Assembly (NCBI GenBank): GCA_026418275.1
Contig: JAOABQ010000070.1
Location: 1 to 64,000, forward strand
Source: Clostridia bacterium
GTDB lineage: Bacteria > Bacillota > Clostridia > Acetivibrionales > DSM-2933
Direction: 5' to 3'
Length of the DNA stretch: 64,000 bases
The notes under the pieces were generated by a model. That model saw nothing but the letters and a program-made list of their open reading frames with translations. It searched no databases and had not been told where the DNA came from. This document shows positions 27,666-36,207 of the stretch, piece by piece. Every line of letters begins with the position of its first letter. Position 1 is the first letter of the stretch. The translations under genes and the position numbers were made by a program.

Positions 27666-28587
27666 TTAAACTCCTCCCTGTTACTTTTAAAAATAAGTCT
27701 TCTAAATTTGACTGTCGAATATAATAGTTACCGATTTTTAGCATTTCTCCGAACTTGGAAAGCTTTTCTTTATCATTGCTGTAAGCAAATAAAGTATCAT
27801 TATGGAATTCATGCCGTATTCCATGTTCAGCAAAATACTTTTGGGCATCCTCATCACTTTTTTGCACAGTATAAATCTCCATTACATACGATTCGAGATT
27901 TACTGTGAGCAGTTCCCGAGGGTTTCCATCCACGATTTTTTTTCCTTTATCCATAATGATAATTCTGTCACAAATTTGGAAGGCTTCCTCCATATAGTGG
28001 GTTGTTAAAAGAATGGTTACACCCATTCCCTTTAACTCACGCAGCTTATTCCAAATGAGATGCCGGACCTGTGGGTCCAGTCCTGTTGTAGGTTCGTCCA
28101 GGATCAGAAGTTTGGGCTTATTTAATAGTGCTCTGGCTATGGTAAGCCGCCTTTGCATCCCTCCTGAAAGTTCCCTGATCTTTGATTTCGCCTTGTCCTT
28201 TAGTTCCATAAAGTCCAAGAGCTCTTCAATTCTTTTTTTTGCTTCCCCCGAAGGTATTCCATAAAATTTAGAGTATATAAAGAGGTTATCCGTAACATTA
28301 AGTTCAGTATCCAAATTATCCTGCTGGGGCACAATGCCTGAAAAGGACTTGATAATGAGAGAATCTTTTTTTGCATTCTGCCCAAAAATCCGAATAACCG
28401 TTTGATCGTTTCTATCCGGTTCGGATTTCCCATATATCATTTTCATGGTGGTAGTTTTACCGGCTCCATTTGGGCCAAGAAGTCCGAAACATTCCGAATC
28501 AAATACTTGAAAATCCAGATTGTCAACCGCCTTAAAACCACTATACGTTTTATTTAAATTTCTGATGTCAATTACAATATCTTTCAT
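27652..28587 (-). CDS. ABC transporter ATP-binding protein (NodI/DrrA-like)
   Basis: 311 residues. Walker A is GPNGAGKTT, the signature is RELSGGMQRRL, Walker B is LLILDEPTTGLDP, and the H-loop is TTHYMEE. A C-terminal extension of about 90 residues is typical of the DrrA/NodI class. It powers the permease encoded by the next gene. GGAGG sits 4 nt before the ATG at 28587; an ATG six codons upstream is less likely. A terminator at 28762-28797 separates it from the upstream VOC gene. Confidence 0.9.
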   Translation of the reverse strand: MKDIVIDIRNLNKTYSGFKAVDNLDFQVFDSECFGLLGPNGAGKTTTMKMIYGKSEPDRNDQTVIRIFGQNAKKDSLIIKSFSGIVPQQDNLDTELNVTDNLFIYSKFYGIPSGEAKKRIEELLDFMELKDKAKSKIRELSGGMQRRLTIARALLNKPKLLILDEPTTGLDPQVRHLIWNKLRELKGMGVTILLTTHYMEEAFQICDRIIIMDKGKKIVDGNPRELLTVNLESYVMEIYTVQKSDEDAQKYFAEHGIRHEFHNDTLFAYSNDKEKLSKFGEMLKIGNYYIRQSNLEDLFLKVTGRSLNEQQ

Positions 28588-28761
28588 AACGCCTCCACAA
28601 TCCATTCATTCTACTTACTGCCATGATTACCTATTTCAATGCCTTAAATAAAATTAATGATCTCTTGTCCCTAGATTATGCAGTATATTTCCCCAAACTT
28701 TTTTAAAACTATCATTAAATTAACCAGTATCAGATTAAATTAATCGATTCACCGAAAGTTT

Positions 28762-28797
28762 AAAAAGATCCATCTTTTTTTCAAGATGGATCTTTTT
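28762..28797. terminator. Bidirectional intrinsic terminator after the VOC gene
   Basis: A perfect 15-bp inverted repeat (28762-28776 with 28783-28797) with a 6-nt loop; A and T runs at the stem base give a U tract in both directions. It sits 50 bp past the stop of the VOC gene at 28847. Confidence 0.9.
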
Positions 28798-28846
28798 CAT
28801 ACCATTTTAATAGAAATGGATGCCTAACCGTAAAGGTTTTCAGTTG

Positions 28847-29224
28847 TTACATCTTAAACCCTTCAATCAGGTTAATTTCCACACCGTTAGGGTCCTTGAT
28901 ATGAATAAACCTTTCACCGCTTGCGGTTTCTACCGGCCCCATTACAATTTCCAAATCCCGTTCTTTAACCAGCTTCATTGTATTGTCAAGACTTTCTACT
29001 GCAAACCCTATTGAAACTTTAGACTTACCTTCATCACTGGCATTTTTCATATGTTCAAACTCAATGAGTTCAATTTTATTATTATTCTCATCCTTCAGGA
29101 AAACAATTTTAACACCCGGCTGTGCTTCAAACTTTACAACCTCTTTCAATCCAATAACTTCCTTATAAAATTTCAAGGATTGTTCCAGGTCCCTTACTTT
29201 TATAGTAGTAAATACATAATTCAT
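28847..29224 (-). CDS. VOC superfamily (glyoxalase-like) protein
   Basis: 125 residues. The glyoxalase fold is shown by two repeats: 'FTTIKVRDLEQSLKFYKEVIGL' (given as pattern) with 'NKIELIEF', and 'IGFAVESLDNTMKLV' with FIHIKDPNGVEINLIEG. Metal ligands appear to include the two Glu at the ends of these repeats and a His (FIHIKD). It may be a lactoylglutathione lyase-like enzyme or another metal-dependent dioxygenase or lyase; no exact substrate. AAGGAGG precedes the ATG. Single gene. Confidence 0.8.
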   Translation of the reverse strand: MNYVFTTIKVRDLEQSLKFYKEVIGLKEVVKFEAQPGVKIVFLKDENNNKIELIEFEHMKNASDEGKSKVSIGFAVESLDNTMKLVKERDLEIVMGPVETASGERFIHIKDPNGVEINLIEGFKM

Positions 29225-29335
29225 TTTATCATCCTCCTTTTTTCGATTATACTGCTGCCCAGATACTATCTTACATTCTATTATTATACTATTTTAACCT
29301 ATCTTCTTATTCGGGTAAACAAAATATAAAAATAA

Positions 29336-29361
29336 AGGACACATCGTTTGTCGAGTGCCCT
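29336..29361 (-). terminator. Intrinsic terminator of the PNPOx-like gene
   Basis: Stem AGGACAC/GTGCCCT (29336-29342 with 29355-29361, one G-T pair), followed on the minus strand by TTTATTTTTAT. It is 25 bp past the stop. Confidence 0.65.
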
Positions 29362-29383
29362 GTTCCATTAGATTATCGGTTTA

Positions 29384-29818
29384 CTATAATGTAATGTACT
29401 CCTTTGGTGCAGTGTTTGTTTCCATCGTCCACAAAGTTGCCTTTCCGTTTTTAAGCCTTAGCACTTTAAACAACTTATAAAATTCCTCCAAAGTAATTCT
29501 TTCCCTCCAGGGCTTTAAGAATGTACGGGTGGGGTGAGCCGCAATCTCATCCTTTAAACGATTATCATCTACGGTTTCCAATTCGCCACTAACACGAAGC
29601 TGGATACCTTTTTGGTAATCATTAAAACAAAGCTCCGCTTTTGGGTTTTTCAGCACTTGGCTGTACAAATCTTTGAAAGCCCCTGTATGAAACACAATTC
29701 CGCTTTCATCCGCTTTGTAAATAAGCATTCCCCTGACCCTAGGCTGGTTGTCTTCTAACGTAGCTAAGTGGAAAGCCGGGTTTTGATTTATTAAATCAAA
29801 TATTTCCTGTTTGGTCAT
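29384..29818 (-). CDS. Pyridoxamine 5'-phosphate oxidase-like FMN-binding protein
   Basis: 144 residues. The split-barrel flavin-binding fold is suggested by 'FHLATLEDNQPRVRGMLIYK', 'GIVFHTGAFKDLYSQVLKNP' and 'KAELCFND..KGIQLRVSGELE' (each in part). It ends WTMETNTAPKEYI. Small family members bind FMN or heme or coenzyme F420 and act as general reductases or oxidases; true PLP synthesis is unlikely because the enzyme is short. AAGGAGG is well placed. Monocistronic. Confidence 0.8.
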   Translation of the reverse strand: MTKQEIFDLINQNPAFHLATLEDNQPRVRGMLIYKADESGIVFHTGAFKDLYSQVLKNPKAELCFNDYQKGIQLRVSGELETVDDNRLKDEIAAHPTRTFLKPWRERITLEEFYKLFKVLRLKNGKATLWTMETNTAPKEYITL

Positions 29819-29929
29819 ATGATCCCCTCCTTAGAACCATTCATTTTTCTTGAAATAAGTATAAAGAAATTACCTGGATAATACTTTCAAAATACGCTCA
29901 CATGTTTTTAAAATCCTACTCAATTTCAT

Positions 29930-30814
29930 TTATTCGTAAAACGAGTTTTGATATTCTGAAGGGGATATACCCAAATGTTTGGCAAAGCAGGAAGAAAAAT
30001 GCGATGTACTGTTAAAACCGCACTCCAGGGATATTTCGGTTATCTTTTTAGCCCCGCTTCTTAAAAGCTTCTTTGCCTTGTCAATCCGCAGCTTAATTAA
30101 ATACTCCATGGGAGTCGAGTCCGTCTCTTTTTTGAATATGCGGATAAAATGTGATGGTGACATATTTACAATTTTCGCAAGCTTACTGACAGAAAGCCTT
30201 TGCCCATAGTGCTGGTGCATATATTCCAGCGCTTTTTCAATCTCCAACCTCTCAGTTATATAATCCGCTGTTCCATGAACTTTCAGTATACTTCGAATGA
30301 GTTGATGTGTAATCATCATAGCAAGGGCTTCCAACACGCTTTCTGACCCCGGCAGCATATTCTCATATTCGGACATAAACCGCTTTAAGTAAGGCATGAT
30401 ATCTTGTCCAATAACAAACTGATTCCAAAAGTAATTTTCAGGCGGTTGCCTACTGTATATGGAATATTGCGTTTCAAACAGTTCCTTGGAGATAAGAATT
30501 GCAATATATCTTGTAAAATATTCTGTTTGATTTTCCTCATGAGGAAAATCCGGGGAAAGTCCGGTCATTAAATAATGCTCGGGAGGCACTTCTATTTTGC
30601 AGGATACAATCTTTTGCTCTTTAGATAAGAACAACAAAAAGGAATAGGCAGGGTGTGTATGTTGGGGCGTCACCGCATACTCACAATAACCCACACTCGG
30701 AATAAAGATCCCCATGTTGTCCGAAACGTAACAGTCCACATATTTAAGATTCCCCTCTGTAATGTTTCCCACAAGCTTTTGAATTTTTTGAATATCCTTT
30801 GGTTCTATTTTCAT
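29930..30814 (-). CDS. AraC family transcriptional regulator
   Basis: 294 residues: an N-terminal cupin-like sensing domain (about 1-170, with QHTHPAYSFLLFL) and a C-terminal pair of helix-turn-helix motifs (SVSKLAKIVNMSPSHFIRIF and 'ITEISLECGFNSTSHFSSCF'). Such proteins bind sugars or other small ligands and activate nearby operons. The target is unknown; the esterase gene lies upstream with a remnant between. AAGGAG lies 8 nt before the ATG. Confidence 0.88.
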   Translation of the reverse strand: MKIEPKDIQKIQKLVGNITEGNLKYVDCYVSDNMGIFIPSVGYCEYAVTPQHTHPAYSFLLFLSKEQKIVSCKIEVPPEHYLMTGLSPDFPHEENQTEYFTRYIAILISKELFETQYSIYSRQPPENYFWNQFVIGQDIMPYLKRFMSEYENMLPGSESVLEALAMMITHQLIRSILKVHGTADYITERLEIEKALEYMHQHYGQRLSVSKLAKIVNMSPSHFIRIFKKETDSTPMEYLIKLRIDKAKKLLRSGAKKITEISLECGFNSTSHFSSCFAKHLGISPSEYQNSFYE

Positions 30815-30852
30815 ACAGCACGCTCCTTGTCATCGTTCACACCCTTACAATT

Positions 30853-30959
30853 TCAAGCAATAATCCAATGCACTTCATGGGCTTCGGTAATATTGGGAAC
30901 CTCCAGTTTGTCAATCATTTTCTCAATGACCTTTAAAGGAACATTTCTTCCCCGCTCAC
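30853..30959 (-). pseudogene. 3' remnant of an AAA-type kinase/ATPase gene
   Basis: Directly after the esterase stop, an open stretch of about 35 codons reads SERGRNVPLKVIEKM, then IDKLEVPNITEAHEVHWII, before a stop. The pattern 'R...VP..VI..M..KLE.P...EAHEV' is what I know from the C-terminus of P-loop (polynucleotide kinase-like) ATPases. No start codon or other parts are present, so it is a fragment left by a deletion. Confidence 0.55.
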
Positions 30960-31838
30960 TTAACCCTTTTTTATATACCCATAGATTTCTCTTAATGCCG
31001 CCCTACCCTCCGGTAATAAATCTGCACTCATATGAAAAATATGCCACATCTTATCCCATACTTTTAAGGTCACATCCACACCTGCGTTTTTTGCTTTCTC
31101 AGCCAACCGGACTGCGTCACTTAGGAAAATATCGCATTCACTGCCATGGATCAGCATGGGCGGAAGACCGTAAAAGTCTCCATACAGAGGTGATATCCAA
31201 GAGGAGGCAGGATCATTGTTTTCCATGTAGTAATTCGCAATAAAAAAACGCGGATCCATCTGGTAAGGGTCTACTTTCGCCTTTGTTTTCATTGATTCAC
31301 CCGTATATGTAAAATCTACGGTAGGTGACATAAAAATCAATGATGCCGGCATGGGTACTCCATTGTTTCTTAGCATAAAAAGGCTGGCCAAGCTTAGTCC
31401 GCACCCGGATGAGTCTGCCATAAAAACGATATTTTTTGGTTGGAAGCCTTCACCCAAAAGCCACCTGTACGCTGCTGCCGCATCCTCAATAGCTGCCGGA
31501 TAAGGATTTTCAGGTGCCAGACGATAGTCTACCAGTAAAACCTTAATGCCACTTTCTTTAGCAACCCTGGCAACAAAGCCGCGGTTTGTATTTACGATTC
31601 CAAGGCAATATCCCCCACCATGCAAATAAATTATCACATTTTCTTCAAGCGCGCCGGACGGTACTATCCACTCTCCCCGAAAATCATCCGTTATCACTGG
31701 AAAAACATCTATGTCCTTTGGTATTTTTGCCTTTTTGCTGATTCTTGCAAGATCTTTCCTCACTTCCATTAAAGGCTTGTTCCAATTTATCGTTTTACGA
31801 ATTAAAAACTTTAGAATAACACTTTGAAAACTTGCCAT
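30960..31838 (-). CDS. Alpha/beta hydrolase (HSL-family esterase)
   Basis: 292 residues. The oxyanion motif YLHGGGYCLG and a nucleophile elbow ADSSGCGL (G-x-S-x-G variant with Asp-Ser-Ser-Gly) are followed by Asp in GSECDIFLSDAV and His in KMWHIFHM. It is a carboxylesterase/lipase of the hormone-sensitive lipase type, cytosolic. Substrate unknown. The ATG at 31838 has GGAGGG 7 nt upstream; ATGs 18-19 codons earlier lack a site. Its stop is fused to the remnant at 30853-30959, so the original downstream neighbour was lost. Confidence 0.85.
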   Translation of the reverse strand: MASFQSVILKFLIRKTINWNKPLMEVRKDLARISKKAKIPKDIDVFPVITDDFRGEWIVPSGALEENVIIYLHGGGYCLGIVNTNRGFVARVAKESGIKVLLVDYRLAPENPYPAAIEDAAAAYRWLLGEGFQPKNIVFMADSSGCGLSLASLFMLRNNGVPMPASLIFMSPTVDFTYTGESMKTKAKVDPYQMDPRFFIANYYMENNDPASSWISPLYGDFYGLPPMLIHGSECDIFLSDAVRLAEKAKNAGVDVTLKVWDKMWHIFHMSADLLPEGRAALREIYGYIKKG

Positions 31839-32034
31839 AATTTTGCCCTCCATATAAAAAATATTTACCGATGGGATCGCGATACCTTCCATCAATAAAT
31901 ATTTTAAATTCCAGACTTAGCATCTTCATGACATTTTTTGCTGTTATTTAGTAGTAATTCATTAGGCAGCTTATTGTTAGAATAATTTAACTGGCAATTG
32001 GCATGTTGTGTTGCATTTCAACTTAAAAATCAGT

Positions 32035-32133
32035 ACTAGTGCTTTTTAACACAACAAATTTTAAGTTTCAATGTGTTAAAAATGCACTTCATCTGTTTGT
32101 GCATCGCATACCCTAGAAAAGAATTATGTTACA
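32035..32133 (+). repeat. Dispersed hairpin repeat family 1, copy 2
   Basis: Reverse-complement copy of 18465-18560. It has an inverted repeat: AGTGCTTTTTAACAC with GTGTTAAAAATGCACT. It follows the AraC-type gene ending at 32149 by about 15 bp and could terminate it. Confidence 0.75.
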
Positions 32134-32148
32134 AGGCTCTAGGTTTTG

Positions 32149-33039
32149 TTAGCTTCCTTTCATCGACGAAGCTGAATCAGGCATCTTGATTGGGACAAAA
32201 ATGCGGACCTCTCCGTTTCTATTATAATCCTTGTCAAAAACAGAAATCATCCCAACTCCATTGGAGCCTAACTCTATCTCCTTCACAGCGATCCAACGGT
32301 AAAGATCATCAATAAAAGTGGAACGGATATCAAACATATCACCCCGGTATGAAAAGCCTACATACCATCCTCCCGGTATCTCACGGCTAGGAAGGGCATT
32401 TATTCCTCCGTCCCGGATACGCTCCTTGCCGGAAAACACTGTATATTCACCGTTATCCTCTCCATGGCAATGAACAACACTGTAAAATTTGTCATGCTGC
32501 AAATGTTCCATATTTTTAGACTGGTTAATAACAACCTCCGCTGCAGTTTTCAATACCGGTTCAAATTCAGGGCTATTTGTATCCACCTCTACAAAAACAC
32601 CCTCCAAAATCATGGCCTCAAGGTAAACATAATCTCCTTTGAGTGCCAAAGAACCTTGAAAATTTACAAGTTCACGGGTAACCACAGAGGCCTTTTCAAC
32701 CTTTTCCAGACTGCATCTTTCCCTTCGGTATATATTCGGAGAGATACCAAATTGCTTCTTGAAAGCCCTACTGAAAACTTCCGGATATTCAAAACCAAAA
32801 TCGTACGCAATATCAATCACCGAAGCATCCGAGGCATTCAATTTTTCCAAAGCCCGTGACAGCTTACGCCCGAGAATATACTGTTTAAGGCTTGTACCCA
32901 CTACAGCCTTAAACAACCTTGTAAAGTGGTATTCAGACAAACAAAACTGCCTGGCAATATTTGAAAGCGTAATCTGTTCACCAATATTTTCTTCGATATA
33001 CTCAATCGCTTGATTTATCAAGCTGATATACATATTCAC
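32149..33039 (-). CDS. AraC-type regulator with C-terminal effector-binding domain
   Basis: 296 residues, starting at GTG with GAGGGGG 7 nt upstream. DNA-binding motifs are N-terminal here (ITLSNIARQFCLSEYHFTRLF; 'VIDIAYDFGFEYPEVFSRAF', given in part). The C-terminal 180 residues form a GyrI/BmrR-like effector domain (about 125-290; 'GGWYVGFSYRGDMFDI'). This layout (as in Rob and MarA-related proteins) usually controls drug or stress responses. Upstream on the same strand lies the M24 peptidase gene, 73 bp away. Confidence 0.85.
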   Translation of the reverse strand: MNMYISLINQAIEYIEENIGEQITLSNIARQFCLSEYHFTRLFKAVVGTSLKQYILGRKLSRALEKLNASDASVIDIAYDFGFEYPEVFSRAFKKQFGISPNIYRRERCSLEKVEKASVVTRELVNFQGSLALKGDYVYLEAMILEGVFVEVDTNSPEFEPVLKTAAEVVINQSKNMEHLQHDKFYSVVHCHGEDNGEYTVFSGKERIRDGGINALPSREIPGGWYVGFSYRGDMFDIRSTFIDDLYRWIAVKEIELGSNGVGMISVFDKDYNRNGEVRIFVPIKMPDSASSMKGS

Positions 33040-33112
33040 AAGAACACCCCCTCTTTATTGCGCTTCGATTGGCACACTCACAGGAAATCACTCATTTTTT
33101 GGTTATCCAAGG

Positions 33113-34306
33113 TTAGTACACCGGAATCAAGCCGGGATGATCTCCTGTTATACACCGCCCGCCGCTTGGCGTAACAATAAACGTATTCTCGATTCCTACC
33201 ATTCCAATACCTTCAATCCCCTTTTTGGGCTCTATAGCAAAGACCATTCCCTCTTGTATCGGGTCATTAAAGCCCTTGGCAATGACAGGCAGTTCATCGA
33301 TAACCAATCCGATTCCATGTCCTAAAAATTTCACCATACGGGTTCCAAAGCCCATAAAGTTTTTTTGAAACTCAGGGTCAATCTGCTCCATTACAGTATC
33401 ATATATTTGAGATGGAACGGCTCCGGGCTTTAACATTGCCGCAATTTCATTCTGAATATCCACGCATTTCCTATGTTCTGCAATCACCTTATCCGAAAGG
33501 GATCTTCCAAACATATAGGTCACGGTTTTATCGGTATGATACCCTTCTACGCCGCATCCCGTATCGATAAAAACCAAGTCCCCCTCTTTTAATTTACGCT
33601 CCCGGCTGCCTAAAAGAGGTACTGCCGCACTCATTCCGCGGTTTCCTCCCGGCCCGTTAAAATAACTGGGATAAATAGAGCTTTCACCAAAGCAAATATT
33701 CCCCATTATAATTTCAGTATCAAACATGCCAAAGCGTGTTATCCCATGATGACCTTCCTCTATCATAACGGAAAACAAATTGGCTGCAAGCTCCGCTTCA
33801 CTCATTCCTTCCCTTAGTATTTGGGGTACACGTTCTTCCAATACCCGCTTATGGATTTGTCCCGCTTTTTCCATTAATGATAGCTCATAGGGGCTTTTTA
33901 CTGCCCTAACTGCTGCAACCACTGTATCCAGCGGTTTAACACTTGTAAAAGGGAAATACTTTTGAAAACGCTGATACATGGCGAGAGGTACCACCTCAGT
34001 TTCCATATATACCGTATTCCTAAGATCTCCTAAAGATCCCGTGGCGTCCCGGAAGCTTTCCATAGGTTTAATGTTTGGAAACAGAGACTCATCCAACGCC
34101 CGCTCAAAACTTCTCCGAACCCAGAATATAGCTTCATCACTTCGCGGTATGAGCAGCATCCCCTCCTGCATCGTTCCTGTAAAGTAATATAGATTTATTT
34201 TGCTGAAAATAACAGCTATTTCCCACTCCGGATTTGATTCATCCATTTTGTTTCTAAAACGATTTATGCGGTTTTCAAGTTCAGTGAAAGGTACTTTTGA
34301 ATTCAT
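33113..34306 (-). CDS. M24 family metallopeptidase (Xaa-Pro aminopeptidase-like)
   Basis: 397 residues. The N-terminal creatinase-like domain (about 1-165) precedes the pita-bread domain. Metal ligands: Asp in VFIDTGCGV and 'YHTDKTVTY', His in KFLGHGIGL, Glu in FAIEPKKG and GMVGIENTF. It removes N-terminal residues before proline from peptides, or acts on related dipeptides. ATG at 34306 has GGAG upstream; a GTG one codon earlier is also possible. The upstream region holds a gene remnant (34387-34512). Confidence 0.85.
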   Translation of the reverse strand: MNSKVPFTELENRINRFRNKMDESNPEWEIAVIFSKINLYYFTGTMQEGMLLIPRSDEAIFWVRRSFERALDESLFPNIKPMESFRDATGSLGDLRNTVYMETEVVPLAMYQRFQKYFPFTSVKPLDTVVAAVRAVKSPYELSLMEKAGQIHKRVLEERVPQILREGMSEAELAANLFSVMIEEGHHGITRFGMFDTEIIMGNICFGESSIYPSYFNGPGGNRGMSAAVPLLGSRERKLKEGDLVFIDTGCGVEGYHTDKTVTYMFGRSLSDKVIAEHRKCVDIQNEIAAMLKPGAVPSQIYDTVMEQIDPEFQKNFMGFGTRMVKFLGHGIGLVIDELPVIAKGFNDPIQEGMVFAIEPKKGIEGIGMVGIENTFIVTPSGGRCITGDHPGLIPVY

Positions 34307-34386
34307 CACGCCCTACTCCTTTGTTTATGTAAATATTAAATCATTGAATTCCTCTTTATCAATGCTTAATTGGATATGTTTTTTTT

Positions 34387-34512
34387 TTAATCTTCCTTAC
34401 TCCCGTTATAAACTTTCAGATCAACAAAACCCTCGATTCCTTTTATCCTGCCCCGGTTTGAATACTGCCATCCACCATCTGGGTAGAACTCAGGCCCAAA
34501 CCAATTCCTGTA
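34387..34512 (-). pseudogene. 3' remnant of an unidentified gene
   Basis: A 41-codon open stretch preceded by a stop reads WFGPEFYPDGGWQYSNRGRI and then KGIEGFVDLKVYN before TAA. Composition looks like real protein, but there is no start or ribosome-binding site, and no complete homologue in the window. A leftover C-terminus is the simplest explanation. Confidence 0.45.
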
Positions 34513-34596
34513 CTATAATATACCATAAGTGGTGTGAAAAAGGTATATGAAACCTTCTATTTTATATGACCGGGTAAGATGACCCATACTGTAAAC

Positions 34597-34637
34597 AAAA
34601 AATGCATCAACCCTTTACAATCACCGGCTAATGCATT
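34597..34637 (-). terminator. Probable terminator of the 34719-35090 gene
   Basis: AATGCAT (34601-34607) pairs with ATGCATT (34631-34637), with further CC/GG pairing inside. The minus strand then runs TTTTTTG. It lies 80 bp past the stop. Confidence 0.55.
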
Positions 34638-34718
34638 TATTTATTATATATTTCACCTCGTAATATAAGGATGAAACCAATACTTTATTGTGTATTGTTA
34701 TATAGCGATAAGTAGTTT

Positions 34719-35090
34719 TTAAAACTCAGTAAACATATCTATACGTACTTTTTCCATTAATTGGTCATCCCTATTTCTTTTTGCCGAATATACATGGATG
34801 TCAAGACTTGCATTTTTCGAACTGTCATTTCCCCGTTCGCCTTCTGATATTACGTCAAAGCCTATGACATTATAAAATAAATAGGGTATAATCCTTCCGT
34901 AATCATCCATAATATTGATTTCCAGCTTTTCAATTTTCGAGTCAAGCTGGCTAGTCCAATAAGGTTTAAAACCAACACTTATAACCTTTCCGGTTACACC
35001 GCGGGCAGGTATATTTATCCTGCAGCCCTGTCTTGAAAGGTTTAAAAGGGTTAGTTTAAGGCTTTCAATCTTTTTATAGTCCATTTGCAT
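34719..35090 (-). CDS. Hypothetical protein, 123 aa
   Basis: A soluble protein I do not recognise. Regular alternation of strands (CRINIPARGVTGKVISVGFK, IEKLEINIMDDYGRIIPYLF, ASLDIHVYSAKR) suggests a small beta-barrel or PilZ-like domain; the first segment resembles PilZ RR/loop arrangements only weakly. The ATG at 35090 has AAGGA 9 nt upstream, and a GTG three codons earlier overlaps that site. Monocistronic, with a probable terminator. Confidence 0.65.
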   Translation of the reverse strand: MQMDYKKIESLKLTLLNLSRQGCRINIPARGVTGKVISVGFKPYWTSQLDSKIEKLEINIMDDYGRIIPYLFYNVIGFDVISEGERGNDSSKNASLDIHVYSAKRNRDDQLMEKVRIDMFTEF

Positions 35091-35282
35091 TTGGTTCACA
35101 TCCTTGCATGATATTCATGTTAGATCATACTCTTATTACATCCTATGTTTGCGTTACTTAATAGGTTACATAATTTAGAAGTCATATTAAACCCAATGCT
35201 ACTAGACTTAAACTATAACACCCCCGTATACCAATCATCTTTACCAATAGGTATACCCCAACTTTACCATGTAAATGATAAA

Positions 35283-35302
35283 AGCCGGGAATTCCCCCGG
35301 CT
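35283..35302 (-). terminator. Intrinsic terminator of the VOC/helix gene
   Basis: A perfect GC-rich 7-bp stem AGCCGGG/CCCGGCT (35283-35289 with 35296-35302), followed on the minus strand by TTTTATC. It lies 45 bp past the stop at 35347. Confidence 0.8.
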
Positions 35303-35346
35303 GATACTTTTTAGATATTACAGATCTTTTTATAGAAAACCCTTCG

Positions 35347-35841
35347 TCATAAAAGTTCACCTAAATTGCTTGCCTCCCTTTGAACAATTTCATAAGGCAT
35401 GGATGTTCGCTTGGCAACTTCATCCAAACTCATTCCCATATTTAAATACCTTTTAATCACAGCAGTCATGGGTTCACCAATTTCAACAATATTCCTGTCC
35501 GGATCGTATACACGAAAAACTCGCTGTCCCCAGGGTTGCTCAAATAAGCTATGTACAAACTCAATTTCCATCGATGTAAATTTATTTAAAATATTATCTA
35601 AATCATCACTCTCAAAATACAATTCAAAAGGATTGATTTTATTATTAGGAATATTTTTTAAGGCATCTCTGAGCATAATGGTATAGGCATGTTCAATATC
35701 CCAGATTGAGAATCCTCCCACAAATACAATACACTCCCCATGGTCTATTTCTACCAGTTGCTGAAGTAATCCCTCGTAAAAGTCCCTGGATAATTTGATA
35801 TCCTTAACCAACAAGACGGATGAACAAAATTTAATGCTCAT
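35347..35841 (-). CDS. VOC-family protein with C-terminal helical extension
   Basis: 164 residues. The first 125 form a glyoxalase-like domain ('SSVLLVKDIKLSRDFYEGLL', 'VFRVYDPDRNIVEIGEPM'). A C-terminal extension of about 40 residues (YLNMGMSLDEVAKRTSMPYE) reads like a helix-turn-helix. The combination is found in Clostridia but its role is not known to me; the VOC part may bind a ligand that controls DNA binding. GAGGGG lies 8 nt before the ATG. Confidence 0.75.
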   Translation of the reverse strand: MSIKFCSSVLLVKDIKLSRDFYEGLLQQLVEIDHGECIVFVGGFSIWDIEHAYTIMLRDALKNIPNNKINPFELYFESDDLDNILNKFTSMEIEFVHSLFEQPWGQRVFRVYDPDRNIVEIGEPMTAVIKRYLNMGMSLDEVAKRTSMPYEIVQREASNLGELL

Positions 35842-35887
35842 AGTATAAGCCCCTCTCTCATGATTTAATCATCTGCATAATTCTTAA

Positions 35888-36166
35888 TCAAACCTGCTCT
35901 CCCATTTTTCTTCTTAGGTTTATAATTCTGGACCCCTGAGGATCTCCATGTTCCTTATCGTAAGCAAATGCCTTTAAATCTTCACAAGGAAATTTGCCGC
36001 ACATCCCACAATGGGAAGCTCCCTTATCGATGCAACATTTTGCAATATTGCACTCACCCCAGAACATTTTTCCCTCTGCCTTGTTACATCCCAGGCAATT
36101 GCAAGGCTCCTTAAACCTGCAAGTGCCGCAGTCAAGGCCACATTTTGCCAAGTTATCCATACTCAT
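35888..36166 (-). CDS. Cysteine-rich DUF3795-like protein
   Basis: 92 residues with 12 Cys, many paired: 'KCGLDCGTC', 'PCNCLGC', 'AKCCIDKGASHCGMCGKFPC'. This matches DUF3795, a small family thought to bind metal or an iron-sulfur cluster. Function unknown. GAGGTGG precedes the ATG. It lies between the AraC gene and the VOC gene, on the same strand, with short gaps. Confidence 0.8.
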   Translation of the reverse strand: MSMDNLAKCGLDCGTCRFKEPCNCLGCNKAEGKMFWGECNIAKCCIDKGASHCGMCGKFPCEDLKAFAYDKEHGDPQGSRIINLRRKMGEQV

Positions 36167-36207
36167 TTATACCACCTCATAAATTTTTAAGAAGATTTTA
36201 CAATTGA

